A stretch of DNA of 64,000 nt, from contig NZ_CP165727.1 in assembly GCF_041200175.1 (NCBI RefSeq), positions 1,612,001 through 1,676,000 on the forward strand. Direction: 5' to 3'. The number at the start of each line of letters is the position of its first letter. Position 1 is the stretch's first letter. The stretch comes from Streptomyces sp. R33 (GTDB lineage: Bacteria > Actinomycetota > Actinomycetes > Streptomycetales > Streptomycetaceae). The notes beneath the pieces are model-generated. The model worked only from the letters and a program-made list of their open reading frames with translations. It searched no databases and was not told the DNA's origin. The translations under genes were made by a program, and so were the position numbers. Below, one piece after another: positions 8,336-16,299 of the stretch.

Positions 8336-9004
8336 ATGGCTCAGCATCAGCAGACGTGGACCGCCGTCGACGATTACTTCGACGGGCTGCTCGTCGAGGA
8401 GGACGAGGCGTTGGCCGCCGCGAACGTCGACTCCGATGCCGCGGGGCTGCCCGCGCATCAAGTGGCTCCGAATCAGGGGAAGCTGCTCAACCTCCTCGCG
8501 CGCATCCACGGCGCCCGCACCATCCTCGAGATCGGCACGCTCGGCGGCTACAGCACCATCTGGCTGGCCCGGGCCCTGCCCGCCGGCGGGCGGCTCGTCA
8601 CGCTCGAGGTCGACGAGCACTGCGCCGACGTCGCCGCCGCGAACATCGCCCGGGCGGGGCTGGACGAGGTCGTCGAGATCCGGCGCGGCCGGGCCGTCGA
8701 CCTGCTGCCCGGGCTCAGGGACCAGGCCCCGTTCGACCTCGTCTTCATCGACGCCGACAAGCCGTCGAACCCGGACTACCTCGAGTGGGCCCTCGAGCTC
8801 ACCCGTCCCGGCAGCATCATCGTCGGCGACAACGTCGTCCGCGACGGCGCCGTCGTCGACCCCGACAGCACCGACCCGCGCGTGCAGGGCGTCCGCCGGT
8901 TCACCGAACTCATCGCCGAGCACCCGAGGCTGACGGCGACCGCCCTCCAGACCGTCGGCAGCAAGGGCTACGACGGTTTCGTCCTCGCCCTGGTCACCGA
9001 CTGA
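8336..9004 (+). CDS. O-methyltransferase, CCoAOMT-like family
   Basis: The 222-residue protein matches the Methyltransf_3 (caffeoyl-CoA O-methyltransferase-like) family. It has the SAM-binding LEIGTLGGYSTIWLA block at about residue 62, the acidic LEVDEH turn, and the metal/SAM motif DLVFIDADKPSN. These enzymes transfer methyl from SAM to catechol-type hydroxyls using a divalent metal. The ATG at 8336 follows GGGGAGCGGGAG. It stands downstream of the large inverted repeat and has its own promoter with an overlapping palindrome, so expression is probably inducible. The substrate is unknown. Confidence 0.92.
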   Translation: MAQHQQTWTAVDDYFDGLLVEEDEALAAANVDSDAAGLPAHQVAPNQGKLLNLLARIHGARTILEIGTLGGYSTIWLARALPAGGRLVTLEVDEHCADVAAANIARAGLDEVVEIRRGRAVDLLPGLRDQAPFDLVFIDADKPSNPDYLEWALELTRPGSIIVGDNVVRDGAVVDPDSTDPRVQGVRRFTELIAEHPRLTATALQTVGSKGYDGFVLALVTD

Positions 9005-9050
9005 CCGGCGCTGCCGCGCCGAGGGGGCTCGAACCAGTAACCTCACCCGA

Positions 9051-9515
9051 ATGACGGCACTTTCCCACCACGGTTCCGACCCCATCGAGCAGCCCGGGCG
9101 CGGCGGGGCCACCGCCACCACCGAGGCCGATCCGCATGCCATCGGGCCGGTGCGCACCGAGTACGCGCCCGACAAGGACGGTGACCCCGACCCCGGCGAG
9201 ATCGTCTGGACCTGGGTCCCCTACGAGGAGAACGACGGCCGCGGCAAGGACCGCCCGGTGCTGGTCGTCGCCCGGGAGGCGGGCGGGCGGACGCTGCTGG
9301 CCGTACAGCTGTCCAGCAAGCGGCACGACAACGACCGGGAGTGGGTGCCGATCGGGACCGGGCCGTGGGACGGTGCCGGGCGGGAGTCCTGGGTCGACGT
9401 GGACCGGGTGCTGCGCGTGCACGAGGCGGGCATGCGGCGTGAGGCGTGCGCCCTGGACCGGGGCCGGTTCCAGCTGGTCGTGAACCGGCTCCGCGAGCGC
9501 TACGGCTGGCGGTAG
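9051..9515 (+). CDS. PemK/MazF-family toxin-like protein without adjacent antitoxin
   Basis: This 154-residue protein has a PemK/MazF-like core from about residue 45: PGEIVWTWVPYEE, then GKDRPVLVVARE, typical of the beta-barrel endoribonuclease fold. About 40 acidic, disordered residues precede it. Classical MazF toxins cleave mRNA at short motifs and are paired with a small antitoxin; here the upstream gene is a methyltransferase and the downstream gene is convergent, so none is visible. Activity is therefore uncertain, and it may have another nucleic-acid role. The ATG is at 9051. Confidence 0.85.
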   Translation: MTALSHHGSDPIEQPGRGGATATTEADPHAIGPVRTEYAPDKDGDPDPGEIVWTWVPYEENDGRGKDRPVLVVAREAGGRTLLAVQLSSKRHDNDREWVPIGTGPWDGAGRESWVDVDRVLRVHEAGMRREACALDRGRFQLVVNRLRERYGWR

Positions 9516-9535
9516 CCGGCCGGCCGCAGTCGCTG

Positions 9536-9561
9536 CCTCGGCGGCTGATCAGCCGCCGAGG
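9536..9561. terminator. bidirectional hairpin terminator
   Basis: A perfect 26-base palindrome with 13-bp arms around TGATCA lies between the convergent PemK-like and TfoX-like genes. It contains the TfoX-like stop codon (9549-9551). GGCCGG-rich flanks can extend the stem. Confidence 0.8.
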
Positions 9562-9866
9562 CCGGCCAGGCCGGTCTCGGCGTAGTGCGGCCAGGTTCCG
9601 GCCTGTGCAGCGGGCAGGGCGACCCAGTCCTTGAAGGGGCGCCCCGCCCCGGAGGGGTCGAAGAGTTCGGAGCCGGGCAGGGACAGCGCCTCGGTGTGTG
9701 CCGGGGTGCCCACGCCGAGTTTCACGGCGAGGGCATCGCCGTTGAGGCAGGCGAAGACCTTCCCGTGGGCCTTGAGGGCGCGGGCGCCGAACATGGCACC
9801 CGCGGTGACGCCGCGCGGCGCGAGGTCGGCGGCGATGTGGTCGAACAGCGTGTCGGGGTCGGTCAC
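9549..9866 (-). CDS. TfoX N-terminal-domain protein
   Basis: This 105-residue protein is built around the TfoX/Sxy N-terminal fold: LFDHIAADLAP, then GAMFGARALKAHGKVFACL, then DALAVKLG. In gamma-proteobacteria TfoX activates competence genes, but single-domain actinobacterial members have no established role. I assign the GTG at 9866 as start because the family similarity begins there; the longer reading adds an Arg/Gly-rich tail. It converges on the toxin-like gene and shares the terminator palindrome. Confidence 0.82.
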   Translation of the reverse strand: MTDPDTLFDHIAADLAPRGVTAGAMFGARALKAHGKVFACLNGDALAVKLGVGTPAHTEALSLPGSELFDPSGAGRPFKDWVALPAAQAGTWPHYAETGLAGLGG

Positions 9867-9975
9867 ACGACGAGTATGGCGGCCCCCACCGGCATCAGCC
9901 CGGCAGTCCCGGCCCGGCAAGACCCTGCCCGCCCTCCCCCGCCGTCCCCTTCACCCGCTCGGCCGACCCCGCCCC

Positions 9976-10818
9976 CTACCCTCCGAACCCCGCGAAAGCC
10001 CGCTCGAACGCCTCCCGGGGTCCGGGATCGCGGTCCAGCACCCCGAACACCACCCGTTCGAAGACCCCCGCGAAGCGCCCCGCCAGCAGTGCCCGGAAGG
10101 CCTCCGCGACCTCCGCGGGGTCGTTCTGGAACACCCCGCATCCCCACGCCCCCAGCACCAGCCGCGGATACCCGTGCAGCGTCGCCGTCTCCAGGACGCG
10201 CTCCGCGCGCCGGGCCAGCGCCGCCGGGATCTCGGCGGCGCGCTCCGGCTCCTGGCGGCGGATGGTGCCCGCGTTCGGTGCCGGGGAAGTGAGGAAGCCC
10301 GCCCGGAAGGGGGTGTCGAGCAGTTCGCCGCGGTCGTCGCGGAAGACGGGCACCCCGGGCGAGTGAATCACCCGGTCGGTGTAGAAGGTGCTGGTCCCCG
10401 CGCGGTGGATCTCGTAGTACTCGGGGGCCTCCAGCAGGGTCTCGTACAGGGCCGAGGCGCGGCACAGCGCCTCCTCCTGGGCCTTGGCCCCCCGGACGTA
10501 GCCGCCCCCGGGATTACGGGCCGAGGCGAAGTTCAGGACGGCCACCGCAGCCCCGCAGACCGTCGCCGGAGCGTCTGCCGCGAGCCTACGGGCTGCGACC
10601 GTGCTGCTCTCCCCGGTGACCTCGACGGCCGTTTCGCAGCGCTCGGCGGGAAGGTTCTTGTCTGGAATGACCTGGTCTGGCCCATATATTCTGGTTCCGG
10701 CCCTGGCTTCCGTCAGGGCGGCGGCGAGGGAGACCTGCCGCCCCGACCGCGTCCGGTACCCGCCGGCCGCCACGATGGTCGCGTTTTCCCGCGCGATCTC
10801 GCGCAATCTGCTGCTCAC
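9976..10818 (-). CDS. TIGR02452-family protein, microbial PARG-like ADP-ribose glycohydrolase
   Basis: The roughly 280-residue protein carries the poly(ADP-ribose) glycohydrolase signature NPGGGYVRGAKAQEEALCR: a GGG loop followed by the catalytic QEE pair, in a macro-domain-like fold with a conserved LGAWGCGVFQND segment near the end. Bacterial PARGs remove ADP-ribose from proteins or nucleic acids. The GTG at 10818 is the likely start although its ribosome binding site is weak; the open frame further upstream enters the egtA leader. It is divergent from egtA with 130 bases between. No ADP-ribosyltransferase gene is nearby. Confidence 0.87.
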   Translation of the reverse strand: MSSRLREIARENATIVAAGGYRTRSGRQVSLAAALTEARAGTRIYGPDQVIPDKNLPAERCETAVEVTGESSTVAARRLAADAPATVCGAAVAVLNFASARNPGGGYVRGAKAQEEALCRASALYETLLEAPEYYEIHRAGTSTFYTDRVIHSPGVPVFRDDRGELLDTPFRAGFLTSPAPNAGTIRRQEPERAAEIPAALARRAERVLETATLHGYPRLVLGAWGCGVFQNDPAEVAEAFRALLAGRFAGVFERVVFGVLDRDPGPREAFERAFAGFGG

Positions 10819-10948
10819 GTCGCCATCATCGGCAGTGCGGTCCACCCGCGGCCAGAGATTTTTCTGCGCGGTGGCCCGTTCCCACCTTTCAGGCCGACAA
10901 GGACGGGTAGGCATGGACAAGTCACACCACTGGACAGGAGACCCGTCC

Positions 10949-12313
10949 ATGCCTCAGGACTCACCTGCACCACCGGCCCCCCAGACAGCAGGCGCCTCAA
11001 CCGCGCTCAGCGAGACCGCCGCCGAGGATCTGATCCACGGCATCTGTTTCAAGACCGGCCCGCCCCGCACAATCGGTGCCGAGCTCGAATGGCTCGTACT
11101 GGATGCCGAGCGGCCCGGTCGGATATTGCCGCCCGAGCGGCTGACCGCCGCGCACGACGCGGCCCGCGCCCTGTCCCTGAATTCCCGGCTCAGCATCGAG
11201 CCCGGCGGCCAGCTGGAGCTCAGCTCGGCCCCCGCCCCCTCCCTCTCCGGCTGCCTGGACGGCCTGCAGGCCGATCTGACCGCCGTCCGATCCGCCCTGA
11301 GGTCCCAGGGCCTGGTCCTCCACGGGACCGGCCGGGATCCGCGTCTGCCACTGCGCCGGCTGCTGTCCAGCCCGCGCTACGACGCGATGGAGATCCACTT
11401 CGACCGCACCGGCCCGGCCGGCCGCGCCATGATGTGTTCCTCCGCCTCCGTGCAGGTCTGCGTGGACGCGGGGTACGAGGAGCCCGGCCCCCTCGGGTAC
11501 GGCAGGCGCTGGCGGCTGGCTCATCTGCTGGGCGCCGTGTTCGTGGCCGCCTTCGCCAACTCCCCCGCGCACGAAGGCCCGTACGCCGGCTGGCGGTGCG
11601 CCCGCCAGGGGATCTGGCGGGACATCGACGCCCGGCGGGCGCTCGCCCCGCCGCCGGACGCCGAACCGCGGGCCGGGTGGACCCGGCACGCGCTGGACAC
11701 CGAGGTGATGTGCGTACGGTCGCACGACGGCGGGCCCTGGGCGGCACCGCGCGGGCTGACCTTCCGCGACTGGATCCGGGCCGGCGCGGGCGCCGACGGC
11801 GCCCTCGGCCCGAACGACACCCGGAGCCCGAACGGCACCCGGAGCCCGGACGGCCTGCGGCCGCCCACCGCCGAGGACCTGGAGTACCACCTGACCACAC
11901 TGTTCCCGCCGGTGCGCCCGCGCGGCCACCTGGAGTTCCGGATGATCGACGCCCAGCCCGGCGACGACGGCTGGCTGGTCCCGGTGGCGGTCGTGCACGC
12001 CCTGTTCGACGACCCGGAGGCCGCCGAGAGCGCGTACCGGGTGGCGAAGGCGCTGGCCGACACGCACGGTTCGCGGCCCGCTCCGCGCAACCCTCTGTGG
12101 CAGTCCGCCGCGCAGCACGGCCTGGCCGATCCGGAGCTGCGCACGGCCGCGGCCGCCTGTTTCCGGGCCGCTGCCGAGGCGCTGCCGCGGCTCGGCGCGA
12201 GCCGTCACGTCCAGGACGTGGTCGGCGCGTTCACGGAACGCTTCGTACTCCGCGGCCGCTGCCCGGCCGACGACGGATTCCTTCAGCTCACCGGGACGGG
12301 GGCCCGCTCATGA
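10949..12313 (+). CDS. egtA: EgtA, glutamate-cysteine ligase of ergothioneine synthesis
   Basis: This 454-residue ATP-dependent ligase of the GCS2 family makes gamma-glutamylcysteine, the sulfur donor used by EgtB. The motifs GAELEWLVLD, SIEPGGQLELSS and the later HLEFRMIDAQP are typical of actinobacterial EgtA. The ATG at 10949 has AGGAG at 10936-10940; an in-frame ATG at 10913 would add 12 residues. A stretch near residues 285-310 contains duplicated NGTRSP-like units, probably a loop. It is the first gene of egtABCD, and its stop overlaps the egtB start. Confidence 0.95.
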   Translation: MPQDSPAPPAPQTAGASTALSETAAEDLIHGICFKTGPPRTIGAELEWLVLDAERPGRILPPERLTAAHDAARALSLNSRLSIEPGGQLELSSAPAPSLSGCLDGLQADLTAVRSALRSQGLVLHGTGRDPRLPLRRLLSSPRYDAMEIHFDRTGPAGRAMMCSSASVQVCVDAGYEEPGPLGYGRRWRLAHLLGAVFVAAFANSPAHEGPYAGWRCARQGIWRDIDARRALAPPPDAEPRAGWTRHALDTEVMCVRSHDGGPWAAPRGLTFRDWIRAGAGADGALGPNDTRSPNGTRSPDGLRPPTAEDLEYHLTTLFPPVRPRGHLEFRMIDAQPGDDGWLVPVAVVHALFDDPEAAESAYRVAKALADTHGSRPAPRNPLWQSAAQHGLADPELRTAAAACFRAAAEALPRLGASRHVQDVVGAFTERFVLRGRCPADDGFLQLTGTGARS

Positions 12314-13671
12314 CCGCATCGCCTTCCGCTGATTCCGCGGACCGGACACACAGGGGCCCGGCGCCGGCGGACAGGACGCCCGCGGACCTGCGCGAGCGCG
12401 CCTTCGCGGCCCTCACCGCCGCCCGCGCCCGTACGGCGCTGCTCACCGATGCGGTGAGCGACCGGGACCTCACCGAACAGCACTCCCCGCTGATGTCCCC
12501 GCTGGTGTGGGACCTGGCGCACATCGGGAACCAGGAGGAGCTCTGGCTGCTGCGCAACGTGGCGGGGCACGAGTCCCTGCACCCGGAGATCGACCCCCTC
12601 TACGACGCCTTCCGGCATCCGCGCGCGGAGCGGCCGAAGCTGCCCCTGCTGGGCCCTGCCGAGGCCCGGCGCTACACGGCCGAGGTGCGCGACCGGGTCT
12701 TCCACCTGCTGGAGCGCACCGCGCTGGAGGGCTCCGCGCTGCTGGACGACGGCTTCGCCTTCGGGATGATCGCCCAGCACGAACAGCAGCACGACGAGAC
12801 CATGCTGATCACCCATCAGCTGCGCCGGGGCGGGCCGGTGCTCACCGCCCCGGATCCGGATCCGCCACAGGGCGCGGCCCCGCCCGCACCCGAGGTCCTG
12901 GTCCCCGGCGGCCCGTTCACGATGGGCACGTCGGCCGAGCCGTGGTCGCTGGACAACGAGCGGCCCGCGCACACCCGGGACACCGGGCCGTTCTGGATCG
13001 ACACGGTGCCGGTGACCAATGCCGCGTACCAGGCGTTCATCGCGGACGGCGGCTACCGGGACGAGCGCTGGTGGGCCGCCGAAGGCTGGGACCAGATACG
13101 CCGGCACGGGATCGAGGCGCCGCTGTTCTGGCGCCGGGAGGCCGGGCAGTGGCTGCGCCGCCGCTTCGGCGTGACCGAGCAGGTGCCCGCCGACGAGCCC
13201 GTGCTGCACGTCAGCTGGTACGAGGCGGACGCGTACGCCCGCTGGGCGGGGCGGCGGCTGCCCTCGGAGGCGGAGTGGGAGAAGGCCGCCCGGCACGACC
13301 CCGCCACCGGCCGCTCCACCCGCTACCCCTGGGGTGACGAGGACCCGACCCCCGCGCACGCCAACCTCGGGCAGCGGCATCTGCGTCCGGCGCCGGCGGG
13401 CAGCTACCCGGCCGGGGCGTCCCCGCTCGGGGTGCGCCAGCTGATCGGCGACGTGTGGGAGTGGACCTCCTCCGACTTCCTGCCGTACCCGGGGTTCCGG
13501 GCGTTCCCGTACCGCGAGTACTCGGAGGTGTTCTTCGGCCCGGAGCACAAGGTGCTGCGCGGCGGCTCGTTCGCCGTGGACCCGGTGGCCTGCCGGGGCA
13601 CGTTCCGCAACTGGGACCTGCCGGTGCGCCGGCAGATCTTCTCCGGCTTCCGGACCGCGAGGGACGTCTGA
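12310..13671 (+). CDS. egtB: EgtB, hercynine oxygenase / sulfoxide synthase
   Basis: The 453-residue non-heme iron enzyme couples gamma-glutamylcysteine (or cysteine) to hercynine with O2, giving the sulfoxide intermediate. A DinB-like N-terminal domain supplies the iron ligands: His71 in LAHIGNQEE plus His157 and His161 in HEQQHDE. The C-terminal half is an FGE-sulfatase (formylglycine-generating-like) domain (PGGPFTMGTS, LPSEAEWEKAAR, VWEWTSS, LRGGSF). The ATG overlaps the egtA stop as ATGA, and its own stop overlaps the egtC ATG as TGATG, so translation is coupled. Confidence 0.97.
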   Translation: MTASPSADSADRTHRGPAPADRTPADLRERAFAALTAARARTALLTDAVSDRDLTEQHSPLMSPLVWDLAHIGNQEELWLLRNVAGHESLHPEIDPLYDAFRHPRAERPKLPLLGPAEARRYTAEVRDRVFHLLERTALEGSALLDDGFAFGMIAQHEQQHDETMLITHQLRRGGPVLTAPDPDPPQGAAPPAPEVLVPGGPFTMGTSAEPWSLDNERPAHTRDTGPFWIDTVPVTNAAYQAFIADGGYRDERWWAAEGWDQIRRHGIEAPLFWRREAGQWLRRRFGVTEQVPADEPVLHVSWYEADAYARWAGRRLPSEAEWEKAARHDPATGRSTRYPWGDEDPTPAHANLGQRHLRPAPAGSYPAGASPLGVRQLIGDVWEWTSSDFLPYPGFRAFPYREYSEVFFGPEHKVLRGGSFAVDPVACRGTFRNWDLPVRRQIFSGFRTARDV

Positions 13672-14501
13672 TGTGCCGGCATATCGCGTTCCTGGGGCCG
13701 GAGGCGCCCCTGGCCCGGCTGCTGAGCGAGCCGGAGCACTCCCTCGTGCGGCAGTCCTGGGAGCCGCGCCGGCAGCGCCACGGCACGGTCAACGCGGACG
13801 GCTTCGGCGTCGGCTGGTACGCGGAGGGCGACCCGGTCCCCGCCCGCTACCGGCGGGCCGGGCCGATCTGGGGCGACCTGAACTTCGCCGATCTGGCCCG
13901 CGTGGTACGGACCCGGGCCGCGCTGGCCGCGGTACGGGACGCCACCGTGTTCGGGGCGGACGGGGAGGCCGCGGCGGCGCCGTTCGCGTCCGGGCCGTGG
14001 CTGTTCAGCCACAACGGTGCGGTGCGCGGCTGGCCCGAGGCGGCGGCGCCGCTCACGGCCGTCCTGGGGCCCGAGGAGCTGCTGTCGCTGGCCGCGGGCA
14101 CGGACTCGGCGCTGATCTGGGCGCTGGTGCTGCACCGGCTGCAGCGGGGGGACGACCTCGGCACGGCGCTCGCCGAGCCGGTGCGGGAGGTCGCGGCGGC
14201 CTCGCCCGACTCCCGGCTGAACCTGCTGCTGACCGACGGCACCGGTATCGCCGCGACGGCCTGGGGCGATTCGCTCTGGTACCTGGCCGACACGGTGCAT
14301 CCGGCCGACGGGGCGCGTCCCGGCGGTGCGGCACGTCCGACCGACACGGCGCATCCCCCCGACACCGCGGCGGAGCGCATCGTGGTGGCGTCCGAGCCGT
14401 ACGACGACGACCCCCGCTGGTGCGAAGTACCCGACCGGACCCTGCTGACCACCCATGGCACACGCGTCGTCCTGACCCCGCTGAAGGAGACCTCCCAGTG
14501 A
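13671..14501 (+). CDS. egtC: EgtC, gamma-glutamyl hercynylcysteine sulfoxide amidohydrolase
   Basis: This 276-residue class II glutamine-amidotransferase-type Ntn hydrolase removes glutamate from the EgtB product. Cys2 (MCRHIAFLG) becomes the N-terminal nucleophile after Met removal; NADGFGVGWY and WLFSHNGAVRGW are the expected substrate-binding motifs. Residues around 213-228 form a Thr/Pro/Ala-rich insertion unlike the core family, probably a surface loop. It overlaps egtB by one base and egtD by four. Confidence 0.95.
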   Translation: MCRHIAFLGPEAPLARLLSEPEHSLVRQSWEPRRQRHGTVNADGFGVGWYAEGDPVPARYRRAGPIWGDLNFADLARVVRTRAALAAVRDATVFGADGEAAAAPFASGPWLFSHNGAVRGWPEAAAPLTAVLGPEELLSLAAGTDSALIWALVLHRLQRGDDLGTALAEPVREVAAASPDSRLNLLLTDGTGIAATAWGDSLWYLADTVHPADGARPGGAARPTDTAHPPDTAAERIVVASEPYDDDPRWCEVPDRTLLTTHGTRVVLTPLKETSQ

Positions 14502-15532
14502 GCGACTTCCAGTTGACCCGCACCCTCGACGAGCACGCCGCCGAGACCGCGCTGCGCGCGGACGTCCTGCACGGACTGACGGTGTCCCCCAAGGTGCTGC
14601 CGCCCAAGTGGTTCTACGACGCCAAGGGCAGTGAACTCTTCGAGGAGATAACCCGGTTGCCGGAGTACTATCCGACGCGCGCCGAGCGGGAGATCCTGCT
14701 GGCGCGGGCCGGGGAGATCGCCTCGGCGAGCGGGGCGCGCACGCTGGTGGAGCTGGGTTCCGGCTCCTCGGAGAAGACCCGGCACCTGATCGAGGCGATG
14801 CCCGTGCTGGACACGTACATCCCGGTGGACGTGAGCGGGAGCGCCCTGGAGGGGGCGGCCGAGACCCTGCTGGCGGAGCACCCGGGACTGCGGGTGCACG
14901 CGCTGGTGGCCGACTTCACGAAGCCGCTGCAGCTCCCGCCGTCTCCCGGGCCGCGGCTGGTGGTGTTCCTGGGCGGCACGATCGGCAATCTGCTGCCTCC
15001 GGAGCGTGCCGCGTTCCTGGCCTCCGTACGGGCGATGCTGTCGCCCGGCGACGCCCTGCTGGTGGGGACGGACCTGGTGAAGGACGAGGCGGTCCTGGTG
15101 GCGGCGTACGACGACGCGCAGGGGGTGACGGCCGAGTTCAACAAGAACGTCCTGGCCGTCGTCAACCGGGAGCTGGGCGCGGATTTCCACACGGACGACT
15201 TCGCGCACGTCGCGGTGTGGAATCGGGAGCACGAGTGGATCGAGATGCGGCTGCGGGCCCGGTCCGAACTGGTGGTGAAGGTCCGGGCGCTGGATCTGGT
15301 GGTGCCGTTCGCGGCGGGTGAGGAGATCCTGACGGAGGTCTCCGCGAAGTTCCGTCAGGAAGGTGTACGGAAGGAACTCGCCGAGGCGGGGCTGGAGTTG
15401 ACGCAGTGGTGGACGGACGCCGAGGGCCGCTTCGCACTGTCCCTGGCGGTGGCCGACGGCGGGGCCGGCTGGGCCGGCACCCCTGCGAGCAGTGAGGAGG
15501 CGGGGACGGAGCCGGAGGCGAGCGCCGCCTGA
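14498..15532 (+). CDS. egtD: EgtD, histidine N-alpha-methyltransferase
   Basis: The 344-residue SAM-dependent enzyme trimethylates histidine to hercynine, the first committed step to ergothioneine. It has the SAM motif LVELGSGSSEKTRHL, VFLGGTIGNL, and the EgtD substrate region around EFNKNVLAVVNREL. The GTG overlaps the egtC stop as GTGA and has GAAGGAGA upstream. The family normally ends near WWTDAEGRFALSLA; here about 24 low-complexity residues follow, in the region antisense to the olsA 3' end. No egtE (the C-S lyase) follows, so that step must be encoded elsewhere. Confidence 0.96.
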   Translation: MSDFQLTRTLDEHAAETALRADVLHGLTVSPKVLPPKWFYDAKGSELFEEITRLPEYYPTRAEREILLARAGEIASASGARTLVELGSGSSEKTRHLIEAMPVLDTYIPVDVSGSALEGAAETLLAEHPGLRVHALVADFTKPLQLPPSPGPRLVVFLGGTIGNLLPPERAAFLASVRAMLSPGDALLVGTDLVKDEAVLVAAYDDAQGVTAEFNKNVLAVVNRELGADFHTDDFAHVAVWNREHEWIEMRLRARSELVVKVRALDLVVPFAAGEEILTEVSAKFRQEGVRKELAEAGLELTQWWTDAEGRFALSLAVADGGAGWAGTPASSEEAGTEPEASAA

Positions 15533-16299
15533 GCCGCGGCCGCGAGCTCCCGCCGGTCCGTGTGACGGCCCGGCGGGATCCGCGGCAGCAGCCGGACCTC
15601 GGCCCGCACCCCGCGGGCCTTCGCGATCCGCCACAGGGAGGCGGTCAGCGTGTCGTCCCCGACGAAGGCGGGCGCAGCGGCGAGGCTCCCGTCCGGCAGC
15701 CGGTACGCGAGCCGGACGGGCTGTACGGGCACCCGGGCGTCCAGGGCGGACTGGAAGGCGGCCCTCCGGAAGGGGCCCTGGGCGCGCCCGCACCAGGTGC
15801 TGCCCTCGGGGAAGACGGTGACGCGGTCGCCGGCCAGCAGGGCGCGGGTGATGGTGTCGACGGTGTCGGGGAGGGCGCGGATCCGGTCCCGCTCGATGAA
15901 CAGGGTTCCGCTCTGCCGGGAGAGCGGGCCGAGCACCGGCCAGTCGCGGATGTCGCTCTTGGCCAGCATCCGGCAGGGCAGGGCGGCGGCGACGAGCGGT
16001 ATGTCCAGCCAGGAGATGTGGTTGGCGACGATCAGGCGGCCGCCGTCCGGGCCGGGACTCCCGTGCACGGTGACCCGTATGCCGAAGGCCCGGACCAGGG
16101 CGGTCGCCCAGGCCCGCACCAGCGCGTGGCGGGGGCGGGCGGGAAGCAGCCGGACCGGCGGGGCGCCCAGGATCCCGAGCAGGATCAGGGCGACGGCGGC
16201 GGTGAGCCGGAGCACCGCGCGGGCAGTGCTCGCTCTGTCCCCCTCGTGGCCGGCGCAGGCCTGGGGGGTACAGGGCGAGGTGGGCAGCCAGACGCTCAT
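15355..16299 (-). CDS. olsA: lysophospholipid/lyso-ornithine-lipid acyltransferase (PlsC/OlsA-like)
   Basis: This 314-residue membrane acyltransferase has an N-terminal hydrophobic segment, the HX4D catalytic motif in ANHISWLD, and the acceptor-binding FPEGSTW block. Its ATG overlaps the stop of the preceding OlsB-like gene as ATGA, so it probably O-acylates lyso-ornithine lipid; a phosphatidic-acid role is the alternative. The last 40 or so residues are Ser/Ala/Pro-rich and encoded antisense to egtD, an overlap of 178 bases. The conserved domain ends before this tail. Confidence 0.88.
   Translation of the reverse strand: MSVWLPTSPCTPQACAGHEGDRASTARAVLRLTAAVALILLGILGAPPVRLLPARPRHALVRAWATALVRAFGIRVTVHGSPGPDGGRLIVANHISWLDIPLVAAALPCRMLAKSDIRDWPVLGPLSRQSGTLFIERDRIRALPDTVDTITRALLAGDRVTVFPEGSTWCGRAQGPFRRAAFQSALDARVPVQPVRLAYRLPDGSLAAAPAFVGDDTLTASLWRIAKARGVRAEVRLLPRIPPGRHTDRRELAAAAQAALASGSVPASSLLAGVPAQPAPPSATARDSAKRPSASVHHCVNSSPASASSFRTPS

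Noticed and set aside
9631..12309. Long plus-strand extension in front of egtB
   Set aside because: The frame is open but crosses the TfoX-like, PARG-like and egtA genes. EgtB similarity begins at 12310 with a coupled ATGA start.
14498..15532. Searched downstream of egtD for an egtE gene
   Set aside because: The next gene is convergent olsA. No PLP-dependent lyase motif is visible anywhere in the window.
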